A stretch of DNA of 64,000 nucleotides from NCBI GenBank assembly GCA_034008185.1, contig CM067084.1, forward strand, positions 74,490,255 to 74,554,254, given 5' to 3'. The first letter of the stretch is position 1. Every line of letters starts with the position of its first letter. The position numbers were made by a program, and so were the translations under genes. The notes under the pieces are model-generated. The model saw nothing but the letters and a program-made list of their open reading frames with translations, searched no databases and was not told the DNA's origin. Shown one piece after another: positions 1-11,026 of this stretch. The stretch comes from Gorsachius magnificus. Its lineage: Eukaryota > Chordata > Aves > Pelecaniformes > Ardeidae.

Positions 1-3000
1 CCATGGGAGGCTGTAAAGAGGAGAGGCTCTGTCGGCACGGGAAGCTGTTTGGGGCAAAGTTTGGTAGAAGGTCTCTGCCTTTGGCAGCTCCCACTGTGAC
101 TTTTATGACCTGATTTTCCAAAGCGCCTCTAAGTTCTGAGGGAAAACCAGGCCATTTATTTGCCGTGTCTAAATGGGATTTGAGCTAATCTTTGAAAATC
201 TGGCCCAAATATTTCTTCTATAATTAAAAAAAAAGAATAATTCTAGTTCTTAGAGTTATAATTGTCAAGAAAATGCTAGTGTCCTTGTTATCTGAGGCAT
301 AGCCCTTGAGACTTCTCATGTCTATATTTTGCTGAGAGGCAGTATCTTCCCATATGGCTCAGGAAAACAAGGCAGTCAAAGCAAAGACGGAGGGAATCGT
401 AGGACAGCAGTGATAATGTCTGCTGCAGAGCTTATAGTGAGCTCGTGGCTTTGCACTGTGATTTAATTGACTGTTTTTTGAAACAGAGTGAATAAATCAG
501 GATTTGAGGGGGCAAACAAGCAGCCCATCAGTTTGAGGACAAAGGAAGGAAAACCAGCTCTTGCTAGGAGCTTGTTCACTGCTCTCTTTGTGGGAAGGAG
601 ACCCTCAGCTGTCCGCAAAGCGTGGGCTTGAGCTGGCAACAAGCCGGGACGTCTCTGTGAAGGTGGGAGAGAACATGAGCACTGGGGCTCTGTTGCCTTT
701 GAAACCACGTTTGTGTGAGCAAGAACTGGAGCTTTCCTGCAAAAAAGGTAGGTTGGTGTTTCACAGAGCGAGCTGATGAGAGCAAGAGGTTTGCAGCTAA
801 ACTGGGAGATGACGAGGTGTCTAAATTGCCTTACAGGTATCCGGGTCAGGATGCGAGAAGGGGAGATATTTTCTCCTCTGCTGCCTGTGAGATCCCAAAG
901 CAGCATCTGCAAAGCAGTGGTTGTGTTCAGGTTTGGTAGGGTCCCATCCACCCTGGCTGAGGTCTCTTTTTCTCTAGGGGATTCACATAATCTATAGCCT
1001 CCATCCTCCTTTCCTCCTTGCAGAATCCCAGTTTGTAAGCTGTCAGCCCCACTGCATAAAGGAAGACGCTGGCTCAGCGTGTTAAGACCATGCTGAACAT
1101 TTATAGTATAGAATAAAAAAAGTAAAGGTGAAATGTGCAGCCCAGGGCTCCCAGTTCTTTCTTGTGTGCTCCTGGGAATGGAATTTTTGTCCATTGGACT
1201 TGAGCTGCTCTAAAAAGCACAGAACAAAAGCTGATCTTAAAAGTGATCCGCAAAGGAATAAATGGCAGGCTCGCTCTTTGTTATTCATGTATGGTGCTCA
1301 AAGAGCACTTGAAATGGTTGGGATTTTCTGCTGAACATTTTCTTTTTTTTTTAGTTCTGCTTGGGTTTTGGGAGGTTTGGGTATTTGTTTTAGCGGTGGC
1401 CCAGGCATATGTCCCTCCTGAAAAACATTACGGCTGGCTGGGAAACCCATACATTAGTGACGTCAGGGGACACATGTGAGTGAAACGCGTGTAAATGGGA
1501 AAAGCTGGGTGGTTGGGGGGGTGATACTCTCCAAGAGGCAGCCTGGCCTTTGTCTCTTACTTAATTTTATTCCTGCCTGCCCTGTGCTCTGTGCCACACG
1601 ATTTACTCACTGAATCATGCTCAGCAGCCGTATTCACAAGCTGGCATAAATTTATTTTCGTCTGCTGGCCAATTATACCAACTGCCTCAACCGTTGTTTA
1701 TTTTCTTCTGTTGCATCCTCTTGAGTTACTGTTAACAGTGTCCCTTTTGAGTAGAGATGGGCTTTTTGGCACGGGGGCCTGTCAGCCTGCCAAACTAATG
1801 GACCATATCTGTTATCTAACTAGTTGTAAAGGCTCCAGTTTCAGGACAGCTTGCAGTTGCTGTGACCACCTGTAGTGCATTGGCAGGGGTGGAGACCACT
1901 GCCCGTGTGCGACGTGTCACCCCAGCTCAAGGGTGTCCTTTGGCACCGACCTGCCCTCGGGGGGACCCTCATGGGCTTTGCCTTGGAGAACAACTGCCCT
2001 TCTGTGGCTGAGAGTCTCACCTCCCCGGGGCTGGTCCAGCGTGCCAGGGGAGCCTCGCTGCCCACGCCAGGGAGCAGGAGGTCCCCTGCCCGCAGCTGCT
2101 CTGGAGGCTGCTCCTCCAGCCAGAGAGGGACCTGATCATGGGGAGGCTGCGGAAGCAAAGAGCCCTGCAAGGCAACAGCCCGGACTCCCAGGGATGGGAA
2201 AGATGTTAAATTAAATGAGGAATTAAACAGCCTGAAAACCAGAATAGGGAAAGGATGTCTTTCATGCAGTGCAGCTGTAACTCTGTCCTGTTTTGAGTAG
2301 CACCTTCGTGTACCAGTGGTGCCAGCAAGTGTGGGGTCCTACTTTTGAAGGATGCTTTGGGTGCACAGCACTTGGACCCTGTAGGATCTCCTCCGATTCC
2401 TTCTCATACCTTTGTAGGCCATGCTGGGTTTTGGCCAACGAATGCTATTTGTGCCTCGCCTATGTGCAAACCTGGGGCCAATTCCGCTTAAATCACCCCT
2501 GGCTTGGAAAATACTCCAGTGCTCTGAAAAGGGCTCTGTCGCTTTACTGTCTCCCTGGTCCCATTTGCTCTGTTTGCTGTAGGTTGTTTACTGGCTGCCT
2601 TGGTGACTCATCTGGGAATCAGAAAGCTGAGCCATCTCCTTTCTTTCCCAACAGCCAGGGTGTCCCTGTGCTACCAGACGTCGCAGGGTGCTGGAGGACC
2701 ACAGCGTCCCTGAGCCACAGCTACAGCAAAGGGGCCCTGCACTGAGACCACGAGACGATGCTGGACCTGGGAGGGGGCTCCCAACCACAGCCTGCATTTG
2801 CAGGGCTGGCATTTGGGAGGACATTGTCTTGCTGGTCAACAGAGCACCTCTGAACTGCTCTTGCTCCCTCCTGCACTCCTTGTTGCACCTGGGGATGGTT
2901 TGTGTGCTCACCATTTACACTAGGAGCCTCAGAAGGGCTTTTCCCGAGCATGTTTTAGCTGGTCATTTTGATCAGAAGGGTCCTTAGTAGGGGAAGGGTC

Positions 3001-4697
3001 CCTCAGCTTTGTCTGGGGAAAAGCCTTTGCTTCTCTCATGGGCAATGGTTGTTGCTGAAGCTGTGGGAGCAAGGCAAGGGCTGCTCCTCAGGGTTTTGAC
3101 TCTCCAGGTTCATGCAGCAGCAGCTTTGCTGGTAAGCAGGGAGATAGGGGCTGTGTCATGGCCCATTTTGGTTTCCTTCAGGCAGAATGTTTTTTTACCT
3201 TTTTCTGCCCACTCAAGCTATCTGACCTTTTGTTCATCACCCTGAGGTCCCTGTCAAGAGCACTGGTGCATGGGTGCATGTTGTCTGTGCATCACCCTTT
3301 GCAGCACCACTGGTGGACCCAATCCCGACCTGTCCCCGTAGAGAAGGAGCAGCTTTGCACTGTCTCCCAGATTTCCTCCCATACCCTGAGAGAGAGAGAG
3401 AGGAAAGACATTAGGTTTGGTGGCTAGGTTTGCTCCTCTCCAGAGTCTCTTGGCTTTTCCCAAGACCAGATAGTTCCTACCTAGGGCACTCAGTTGTGGC
3501 TACTTCCCCCCCAGCTCTGCCCAGTATCTGGGGTAACAGCGATAGGAGACAGCAGAGCTGCCCCAAGAGGGGTTCCTTGCTGGGAGGTGGTGCCAACACA
3601 GTCCATCCCAAGGGGGAAATGTTACTCAAGCCCCATGTCTTCCACGGGGCAGTGCTGCTGGCAGGGCAAGGATGTTGATCTTGGTGGCTGTTTGGGCTGG
3701 TATCCTCTGCATTGAATGAGGGGGGACCATGTTCCCCAAAGAACTTCATTGTGCCAGGCCTGGAGGGGAGGGTGGGGAGACACCACAGGCATGGGATTTG
3801 GTTAACACAGAACCAGCAGATCCCTGCACGTGCTCCAAAGTCTGCATTTGTGCTTGTAAGCCAAGCCATCACAAGCAGATTTGTCTATTTTGAGGGCAGA
3901 GTGGATCTTGTGTTGGCAAACCAAGGTTTGGCTCCTATTAAAAAAATATCTAAACCCAGAACCAGCCACACGTGCCTTTGCTGCAGGAACAAGGGCTCTG
4001 CAAGTGCCGCAGCAAATGCTACCTCCTTGCAAATGCAATCTGGACAGAGAAAAGTCTTCCCATAACTATTTGGCAGCGTGCCTGAGGTTTGTAGGCTAAA
4101 AGTGTTCACGTGTGAGTACGACAAGCAAACCCAGCAGCCTGGAGGTGCGAGATCTTCATTCCCTTTGAGTCACTTTGATGAGAAACCCTGTGTGATCCCA
4201 TGGCAAGCCAGCCCCATTCCTGGGTGTGCTGTTGATCCCATGACATCCATGACTTTGCCAGACCGGTGGGTTCCCTGCATCCTTTTAAACGTCGTGGTTC
4301 CAGTGTGCATTTGCCTTCATTCAAAACCTGTGACAAAAAGCAGCACTCTGCACGCTGCCTCCTCCGAGAGGTTTTGCTTTCTGCTTTCCAACGAGTGGCA
4401 GGACACGCAGGTGAAGGCGGGCCTGGCATTGCCAAGTTTGGAGTCATTTCCTCCTCCCAAGTGCTCGAGGCTGGCTGGAGCAGAGGTTGTACTTGAGGCT
4501 CATCTGTAGCCCTCAGCAAACTTTTCATAAACAGGAAAAAGCCCCGGGGGAGGGGACGACGACACGACAACACAGAAATCCAGTCCTGCTCTGATCCTTT
4601 GTTCTTCCCCTCCCCTTTTGTCTTAAAGCTGACAATGCGTCGCTTGATTTGTTGCATGGAGAGCTGCCAGATGGAAGCAAAACTCCTTCCTCCAAGG

Positions 4698-4800
4698 GCG
4701 CGTGGCGGTCCTCAGCGAGGCCGGCATCCCACAGCTCGCTGTGCGGCCATAGCCAGGCCCTGTTTGCAGCTGAGGACATGGCCACCTACCGGACCCGCTC
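4698..4800. other. Small CpG-dense patch
   Basis: About nine CpG dinucleotides fall within roughly 100 bases, for example around 4698-4732 and 4785-4798, in a neighbourhood where CpG is otherwise sparse, as expected for methylated vertebrate DNA. The patch is far shorter than a standard CpG island and no recognisable first exon follows on either strand. It could be a small unmethylated regulatory site or simply a GC-rich accident. The call rests on composition only. Confidence 0.3.
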
Positions 4801-7800
4801 CCTGACTGCAGCTGGCACACTTGCGAAATTACCCTGTGTAAGAGAGGAAAGTAGGTACAACCACAGCTGCTGCCTGGAAGAGGGGACAGGGGTGGTACTG
4901 CAGTGCTCAAGACCTTACCACAGCAAATTTAGCAGAAATTAATTAGGGGTGGAGGGTCCTAAAGATGCTAGCAAGGTACAAGGACCTTTGGGCTCTGCAG
5001 CTGGGGCGTGTTCTCTTTCTCAGGCTTTCCAGCCTGGAAAAGCAGAGGGAACCCTACCGGAGGGTTAGGCAGCATGCAGGGCTTTATCTCAGCCTTGTGC
5101 CACTTTTTGTTTTGTTTCCTTCCGTAATGTCGCGGCTGTGAAGGGGAGGGAAACCTTTTGTTTACCAAATGTTCTCTCCAGCTTTTCACCGCGGCTCCCC
5201 CACCTCTCCATGCTTGCTGGCAGCCTCCCCGAGTGCCAGAAGGCGGTGGGGAAATCCTCCCTTGTGCTAAGGAGAATTTTCCTGCTCTGAGGGGGCAGTG
5301 GGCTGGGGGATCCATGGCAGGAAGCATCTCTCTCTCAAAGTAGATCCCTCCAAAATCAAAGAAAAAGGCTGGTCCTCTTCTGTGTCATCTGGTTTTGGCC
5401 CTTCAAGGCCACTGAAAATATGGATGGATGAGGAAATGAGTGGTTTGATGCAGTTTGTCCTGGAGACAGGAGGCATAGTCTAACGATAAGGCTACCCAAC
5501 TGGAGCAAGAAGTCAGAGCCAGGTCTGGGCTGAATGCCCAAATTACCAAGTCTCATTTCTCTCCACCTGGTATCTTTCTAGCCCCACGAGACTTTCCTGT
5601 GTGGCTACCTGTTGGGCCAACTTCAACAGGACATGCCTTGATCCAGGAGTGCCGGTATCCTTCTGTCCAACACACCTTCCTGTGACACAGGGATTTGCAT
5701 CTTTTCCAGGTGGCGGAGGAACTCTGGTTTCTCGCACCCCAGGCGAGCTCCTGCCAGTGGACAGTACCAACGCAGCTTCTAGCAGCTGTTTCCAGGTACA
5801 GTAATGCCTCAGCTGGCTTTCTGTAACTCATCTGCGTCACTTCAGGCTGCACCCACAGAGGATCCTGACCTCTCTTTGGCAGCTGAAGTGCCATTGAAAC
5901 CACGGTGGGAGTTTTCTTCCAAGATTCCTTCCTTCTGCTCCTTCCCAAGACCCCAAAGGGGTATGTGTTGGGGGGGTTGGATCCATTACACGTCTGCAAG
6001 GCACTTGGCTGTAGAGAGCCACATCACGAGGCTGTTATACACCGCGTGCGCCCCAGTGGGGGTGAGGTGGCTAATGACTAACTCAGAAAGCTGCTCGGTG
6101 CGTGGATGAACTGAGTAGGTGTTTTCAGAAACAGCTATGCCAGTTTCCCCTGTCAGGATGAGCTTGGGCACTGGCCAACTTTCCTGTCATTCTCTCTGTT
6201 TGCAAAGCTTTGTGGGGTTGAGTTTTGGTTTCTGAAACCCATCAGGCACAACTGAAACTCAAAAGCAACATTGCTTCGTTTTGCAGGACTTTCTACCAGT
6301 GCTTTGTTATTCGGTAAGATGCTGAAGTCATAGTACTGCTGCCAAGAAGCTCCAGTCTGTGATTTGCACATTGATTATGCCAGGAGGAGAAGCCCAAATC
6401 CATCTGGATGATGCTCATCATACAAAGAGCTCAAGGGTCTGTACATAGTGTATGGGAAGTTGAGCTTGAGTATGAGTAGGAGCTACTAACCTGACTGTTT
6501 TGGCATCCTAGCTTTTAATGTCCTACATCATACATTTTCCAGTGTATTCAGCACTTTGTATGAAAGTCTTTCCAGAAAGGACTGTCCACCAAATATGAAT
6601 TTGTCACAAAAACATCTGGCATTTCAGGTCCCTGCCTCTTACAGCAATGTGTGGCTGAGACCTGGAGAAATCCAGGGGATTGATCCAAGGGGCAGACTGC
6701 TTTTCTCTCACTGGACTCATTACCTGGGAACAGTAATAGGTGAGTCGGATTTTGTGCACTATCCCCAATTTGGCACATTCAATATAGCATCCTGTCCACT
6801 GCTCTTGGTGCCCAGACCTTGTCCTCCAGGCTGTTGAACCTGTCACGTCCCTGACACTGATATTTCTGGAGAGAGTGGAGACTTCTAGAGTGATTTGTTC
6901 CCTTACAAAACTGGAAATAGGTGTTTCCACCCACAGATACTATTTATAAGTAAATAGGAACGGCATTAAACTGGGATCCCTGCCGTTGCTGATGCCACTC
7001 AAAGACTACGTGGTTGTTACAGCCCCATCATGGGGCCTGCGGGTGTGAACGACGCAGCTTGTCTTGAACTGTTTCTCATTTTGTTCTTATCACACCCGAG
7101 CACCTGTGAGTCAGAGGTCTGCCTCTTGCTTGCTTTGCTTCTCTCAGCCTACCTCTGCAGACTAAAACGGGGGATTTCTGGTAGACCTTGTCACGTATAT
7201 GTAATTTGGCCATCTCAATATGAAATACCTACATGGCATCAAGTTGCTAGTTGCCCTGTCCTCGGCACACGTTATAGGTGGCATCTGGCTGCGCCGGTAT
7301 GAATTGTGAATAGTCGTGCTTTTTGCAAGGGCCAGGGGAAATTAAACCCACAGATAGAGAAGCCTATTTCTGGTGCCATTGCATCTGGGGAGCCATCCCT
7401 CCATCAGCTCTTTTCAAGCTGAGAAGTTGATGCCAGGTTTCTGCTCAGTGTTGCCCTCCGTGTTACATTTTGTAGTTTTGCTATTGAGAAATATTGATCA
7501 GGGATGTCTAAAGTTTCCAAAATTTGAGGGTGTGCAATGGACTTTTTATTTTGTTCTCTGCCCTTTTCTGATAATTCCTATCCTTTTTTTTTTTTTTTTT
7601 TCAAAGCTACTGAGCTGGAATTTTCAGACAATTATTCACAGTTACTTCAGTCCTCTTCCTATGTATGACTAGGATGATTTCTCCCACATACGTTAATCTG
7701 TGCTTATCGACACTGACTTTTAACTGTGGTTTCACCGCCTGGTTACTCAGTGTCATGAGATCCTCCCACAATTACTCACACCCAGGCTTAGATCTGAAAA

Positions 7801-7960
7801 TCCTGGGTAAATTTTAGTACTTGATCACTGGTCATTTCATTGCTCATCCCTTTTCCAGGTCACTATGCTTGCACCAAATAGCTGAAATTCCAGCACAAGT
7901 TACAAGGTGGTGGGGGACTTCCCAGAAGCTCTTCTTCTATACATGTCAGGCTGTGCATAT

Positions 7961-8014
7961 ATACAAAAATATACACACATTTGTACACACACATATGTAT
8001 GTGTGCATACATAT
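7961..8014. repeat. Alternating purine/pyrimidine (CA/TA/TG) low-complexity stretch
   Basis: The sequence alternates CA, TA and TG steps, with runs such as ACACACATATGTATGTGTGC, so one half is nearly the reverse complement of the other. Such alternating stretches are decayed dinucleotide microsatellites and can adopt Z-DNA or extruded forms under supercoiling. The motif is impure, and no function is implied. Confidence 0.5.
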
Positions 8015-8237
8015 TGTTATTTATGCCTACTTTTAACTTCCTATGTTTCAATCAGTTATGAGTTTATGAGTTGTCAATGCCTTTTGAAACCCAAGTGCAG
8101 TGAATCAAACAAACTGCTCTGGCCCTCATGCCTGGCAATCCTTCAAAAATATCCATAGATTTCTGAGGTATGACTTACCTTTACAAAAGCTGTGTTGCCT
8201 TCCATTGATTGACTGATCCATTGATCTATTTATTTAC

Positions 8238-8545
8238 AGAATCATAGACACATTGGTTGAAAGGGATCTCTGGAGGTCTCTAGTCCAACCTCCCATCCAA
8301 AACAGGGCTCTTGCCAACAGTAGTCAGGACAGTTCAGCCTTTGTCTGGTCAAGTCTTGAAAGCCTCCAAGGGTGGAGTTTCTACCCCCTTTCCAGTTACA
8401 GGTCCCAAAGCTGCAAGGCTGAGCCTCCTGAGCTGCAACTTGGGAATGTCTTCTGCTACACTTTGTTACTGTCCCTTGCTCTATCATCTACCACTGGCAA
8501 GAAGAGTTTGGTTCCATTATATATTGCTCTTCTTCAAGTAGTTTG
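8238..8545 (-). mobile_element. CR1 LINE 3' fragment, reverse orientation, 5'-truncated
   Basis: Read on the plus strand, the element opens with AGAATCATAGA, followed by a GTTGAAAGGGATCTCTGGAG-type segment and AGTCCAACCTCCCATCC. This is the reverse complement of the CR1 3' untranslated end. Further along come the complement of the CR1 protein tail (CCTGAGCTGCAACTTG, CTTGCTCTATCA, GAAGAGTTTGGTTCCAT). CR1 is the dominant bird LINE, and copies are normally 5'-truncated like this one. The copy is mutated, has no intact reading frame and cannot move. It abuts a second CR1 piece in the opposite orientation at 8561-8678. The 5' boundary near 8545 is approximate. Confidence 0.85.
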
Positions 8546-8560
8546 AGTCTGGGGACTCTC

Positions 8561-8678
8561 TGTCCTTGAAGATACTCAAAACTGAGGCAGACAGCTCTGA
8601 AGGTGACCCTATTTCAAGCAGGGGTTGGAGCAGGGATCTCCCGAGGTCCCTTCCAACCTAAATTATTCCATGATTTTG
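8561..8678 (+). mobile_element. CR1 LINE 3' end, plus orientation
   Basis: The stretch contains the standard CR1 3' untranslated sequence: GATACTCAAAACTGAGGCAG, a GTGACCCTATTTCAAGCAGG-type segment, GGGTTGG, then CGAGGTCCCTTCCAACCTAA, ending in a decayed ATTCCATGATTTTG octamer tail. Only the last 120 bases or so remain, which is typical of short CR1 insertions. It sits about 15 bases beyond the truncated end of the reverse-oriented CR1 at 8238-8545, so the two pieces form a tail-out inverted pair. Confidence 0.85.
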
Positions 8679-9182
8679 CAATTAGGCTGGAGTCTAATAG
8701 TAGGTTTCTCCTCAAGGGATGTCAGTCCAAGGTGACATGTTAGGAGATGTCATCTACTAAAACACAGTATCCCAGGTATTGTCTGGAAATTTTCCAGGCA
8801 GGTATACTTGAGAATCCTTGGCATGTTGGAGCAATGTGAACAAAACAGCACAGGAAGTGTTTTTCAAGCATTTCGTCCATGTGTTCAGTTGGCATTTCTG
8901 GGATGTGCCTGGCTTGAGAAAGAGGCTGTAGATTGATATTCTGCCCCTCTCTTATCTTGGGCTGTCAGTCCATTTTTGGATCCAGTGCTTGTTATAATAA
9001 AATGGTGACTGGAAAACAAAGATCGTGTCAGCCCTTACCAGCAGGGCTGAAGATAAAGAGCTGGGAGGCAGCATGGTAGGAGCAGTGAATCCTATCAGAG
9101 CCAGCAGCAAAACACTTAAATGCTGAAATAATTCAGCATCTGCTCGGAGCAAGAACTATCCATATGAAAGACACTAATCTGT

Positions 9183-9510
9183 CATAGACTTTAAGGCTGG
9201 AAGGGATTACGAGGATCTATCAGTCTGACCTCCTACATGATTCGGACCATAAGATATCATTTTGCATCAAGCTCATAGCTTCCAAATGAGCTTGAAAAAG
9301 GCATCCACTCTTGACTGAAGGACCCCATTTTTGGGAGATCATGGTAAGGTTATCCTCACAGCTGGGAAAAATACTGTCTAGTCCAGTGCTTTATTTCAGC
9401 TTTCACCCACAGGGATTTGTGATGGTGGCTTTTTTCTGGATTAAGCATTTGTCTACTGTCCGGGGAAGTTTAGCTTCCAAGAATAATTTTGACCAACTTT
9501 CTTACCTTTT
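9183..9510 (-). mobile_element. Old CR1-type LINE 3' end, reverse orientation
   Basis: The left edge reads TCATAGACTTTAAGGCTGGA, then AGGGATTACGAGGATCTATC and AGTCTGACCTCCTACATGA. This is the reverse complement of the 3' end of an ancient amniote CR1 lineage, best known from turtles and crocodilians, whose tail carries the GTCAGACTAGATGATC-type motif. Weaker resemblance continues through the ATCCACTCTTGACTGAAGGA region to about 9510. Divergence is clearly greater than in the other CR1 copies here, so it predates them. The far end is poorly defined. Confidence 0.65.
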
Positions 9511-9574
9511 TCAATACCTTCAGTAGGACCCAAAAGAACTATTTCTGACTAAATTGTAGATATTTCAGATAACC

Positions 9575-9700
9575 TTGACCTTAGCTTGTCTCTGTTAACA
9601 GTGATCCTCTGTAAAACAGAGATAATACTACTTCCCTCCCTCTCACAGGTGCTGGCTGGAAAAAAAAGACTATTAACATTTCTCAAATACTATAGTGGGA
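9575..9700 (+). repeat. MIR/CORE-SINE-like fragment
   Basis: The stretch resembles the CORE and 3' part of MIR-type SINEs. A CCTCTGTAAAACAGAGATAA block is followed by a pyrimidine-rich CTACTTCCCTCCCTCTCACA block, GGTGCTGG, and a degenerate remnant of the AATGTTTGTAAAGTGCTTTG-like segment. MIR relatives are ancient amniote SINEs whose decayed copies persist in birds. There is no tRNA-related head. Identification is by eye against remembered motifs. Confidence 0.5.
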
Positions 9701-9847
9701 GGCAAATATTAAGTCAGTCAGAAATCAGAGGCTGGATATTGCATTCCAAAATGTGGTTTAGTGTAGCAATTTTATCTGCTGGAAACCAAGTCCTCTGATA
9801 TTGCTAAAAATATGGGCTGCATTTTGATACATGAATATTGGTATTCT

Positions 9848-9913
9848 GAATCATAGAATGGTTTGGGATGGAAGGGACCTTTAGAGGTCATCTAGTCCAA
9901 CCCCCAAACAAAA
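9848..9913 (-). mobile_element. Short CR1 3' tail, reverse orientation
   Basis: The sequence GAATCATAGAATGGTTTGGG, then ATGGAAGGGACCTTTAGAGG, TCATCTAGTCCAACCCCC is the near-consensus reverse complement of the CR1 3' end. Only about 65 bases are present, so this was an extremely 5'-truncated insertion or one later shortened. The good match to the modern CR1 tail suggests it is younger than the copy at 9183-9510. Confidence 0.85.
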
Positions 9914-10460
9914 GACATGATCTGAAAACACTTGTGTATCTACACATGAAAGAGAGAAAGTATTTGGGGACAGTAGGGATTAATTGTTTCCCTTGTAAGG
10001 GACCTTGGGATAAAGCGATGTAAACCTTGTTAAGAGTATTTCTCATAGGAAAAGACTTATAAAGGTGTAAAACCAGAAGCTGGTCTATTTGAGTCCGTTC
10101 ATCTGTTTACTCTAGATGGGGCTTTTACTTGTAATGGAGCCAGTGGTCTCAGCTATCAGCCACACCATTTACAGTCAAAGGCTAGACCAAAATAGCTTCC
10201 AGGTCCTTCTGATTTTCTATTTTTGTCAATGATCTACTTAAATGCTGACTACATCCCATTTAGGACACTCAGATCAATCTAATTGGCTAAGCATCAGTTA
10301 GCTACATGGTGGCGGAGGAGCAGATCACCCCTCTATATTTAAAATGAATGTATGCATGATGTCCTTGTGGTGGATGGCTACAGGCAGGCCTGGTAGGGCC
10401 AACTGCAGAGTCATGGATGAGGACTGAGGAAGATGCTCCACCTCAGTATGAGGCTGGTGT

Positions 10461-10465
10461 CCCTC
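10461..10465. repeat. Target-site duplication, left copy (CCCTC)
   Basis: CCCTC immediately precedes the TG of the LTR and is repeated exactly after its terminal CA at 11022-11026. The perfect match fixes both LTR boundaries and shows that the insertion has not been rearranged since integration, apart from loss of the internal region. Confidence 0.85.
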
Positions 10466-11021
10466 TGTCGTGGTTTAACCCGGCTGGCAACTCAGCACCA
10501 CGCAGCCGCTCGCTCACTCCCCCCCTCCCTCAGTGGGATGGGGGAGAGAATCGGGAAAGGGAAAAAAGGTTAGAGCCGAGGGCTGAGATAAAGACAGTTT
10601 AATAAGAGAAAATAATAATAATAGTAATAATGAGAATGATAACAAAATATACAGAATATACAAAACGAATGATGCACAATGCAATTGCTCACCACCCGCC
10701 GACCGATGCCCAGCCCGTCCCGAGCAGCGATCAGTACCCGAGCAGCGGCCAACCGACCCACCAACCCCCCCGAGCATGACGTTATATGGTATGGAATAGC
10801 TCTTTGGACAGTTTGGATCCTAGCTGTGCTGTACTCCCAGCTTGTTATGCCCCTGGCCGAGCAGGAGAAGCTCAAAAAGTCCTTGAGCAGTCTGAGCACT
10901 GCTTGGCAACAACTAAAAACATCAGCGTGTTATCAACATTCTTCTAGCACTAAATCCAAAGCACAGCACTATGCTAGCTTCTGTGAAGAAAATTAACTCT
11001 ATCCCAGCCGAAACCAGGACA
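10466..11021 (-). mobile_element. Solo LTR of an avian endogenous retrovirus, probably ERVL-like
   Basis: The element is 556 bp, starts with TG (TGTCGTGGTTTAACCC) and ends with CA (CCGAAACCAGGACA), as retroviral LTRs do. It is flanked by a perfect 5-bp duplication, CCCTC, at 10461-10465 and 11022-11026. I recognise the sequence as an LTR family common in Neoaves. Five-base duplications fit class III (ERVL) or some class I elements. I place it on the minus strand because that strand gives a CATATAA-type TATA box with an overlapping ACGTCA half-site (about 10777-10788) and, about 180 bp downstream, an ATTAAA polyadenylation signal (complement of 10598-10603). The plus strand has no equivalent order. 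No gag, pol or env sequence or second LTR is present, so it is a recombination remnant. An AAT-rich stretch lies at 10606-10640. Confidence 0.85.
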
Positions 11022-11026
11022 CCCTC
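11022..11026. repeat. Target-site duplication, right copy (CCCTC)
   Basis: This is the exact partner of 10461-10465, directly after the LTR's terminal CA. Confidence 0.85.

Larger units (their letters stand above)
1..8235. other. Unique intergenic or intronic sequence, no gene recognised
   Basis: I see no recognisable coding exon, RNA gene or interspersed repeat in this stretch. Short GC-richer patches occur near 1861-2180 and 4698-4800. A (GA)n run lies near 3390-3402 and a T-tract of about 18 near 7585-7602. The longest open frame is on the minus strand at 463-1194 (243 codons). It shows no domain, signal peptide or repeated motif and overlaps several other chance frames, so I do not call it a gene. 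A segment near 1355-1475 is flanked by good splice-site consensus and is listed under findings. Very old, unrecognisable repeats may be hidden here. Confidence 0.6.

Noticed and set aside
463..1194. Longest open frame in the window, 243 codons, minus strand
   Set aside because: It has no recognisable domain, signal peptide, repeats or splice context, and it overlaps plus-strand frames of similar quality. One frame of this length is plausible by chance in 64 kb scanned in six frames.
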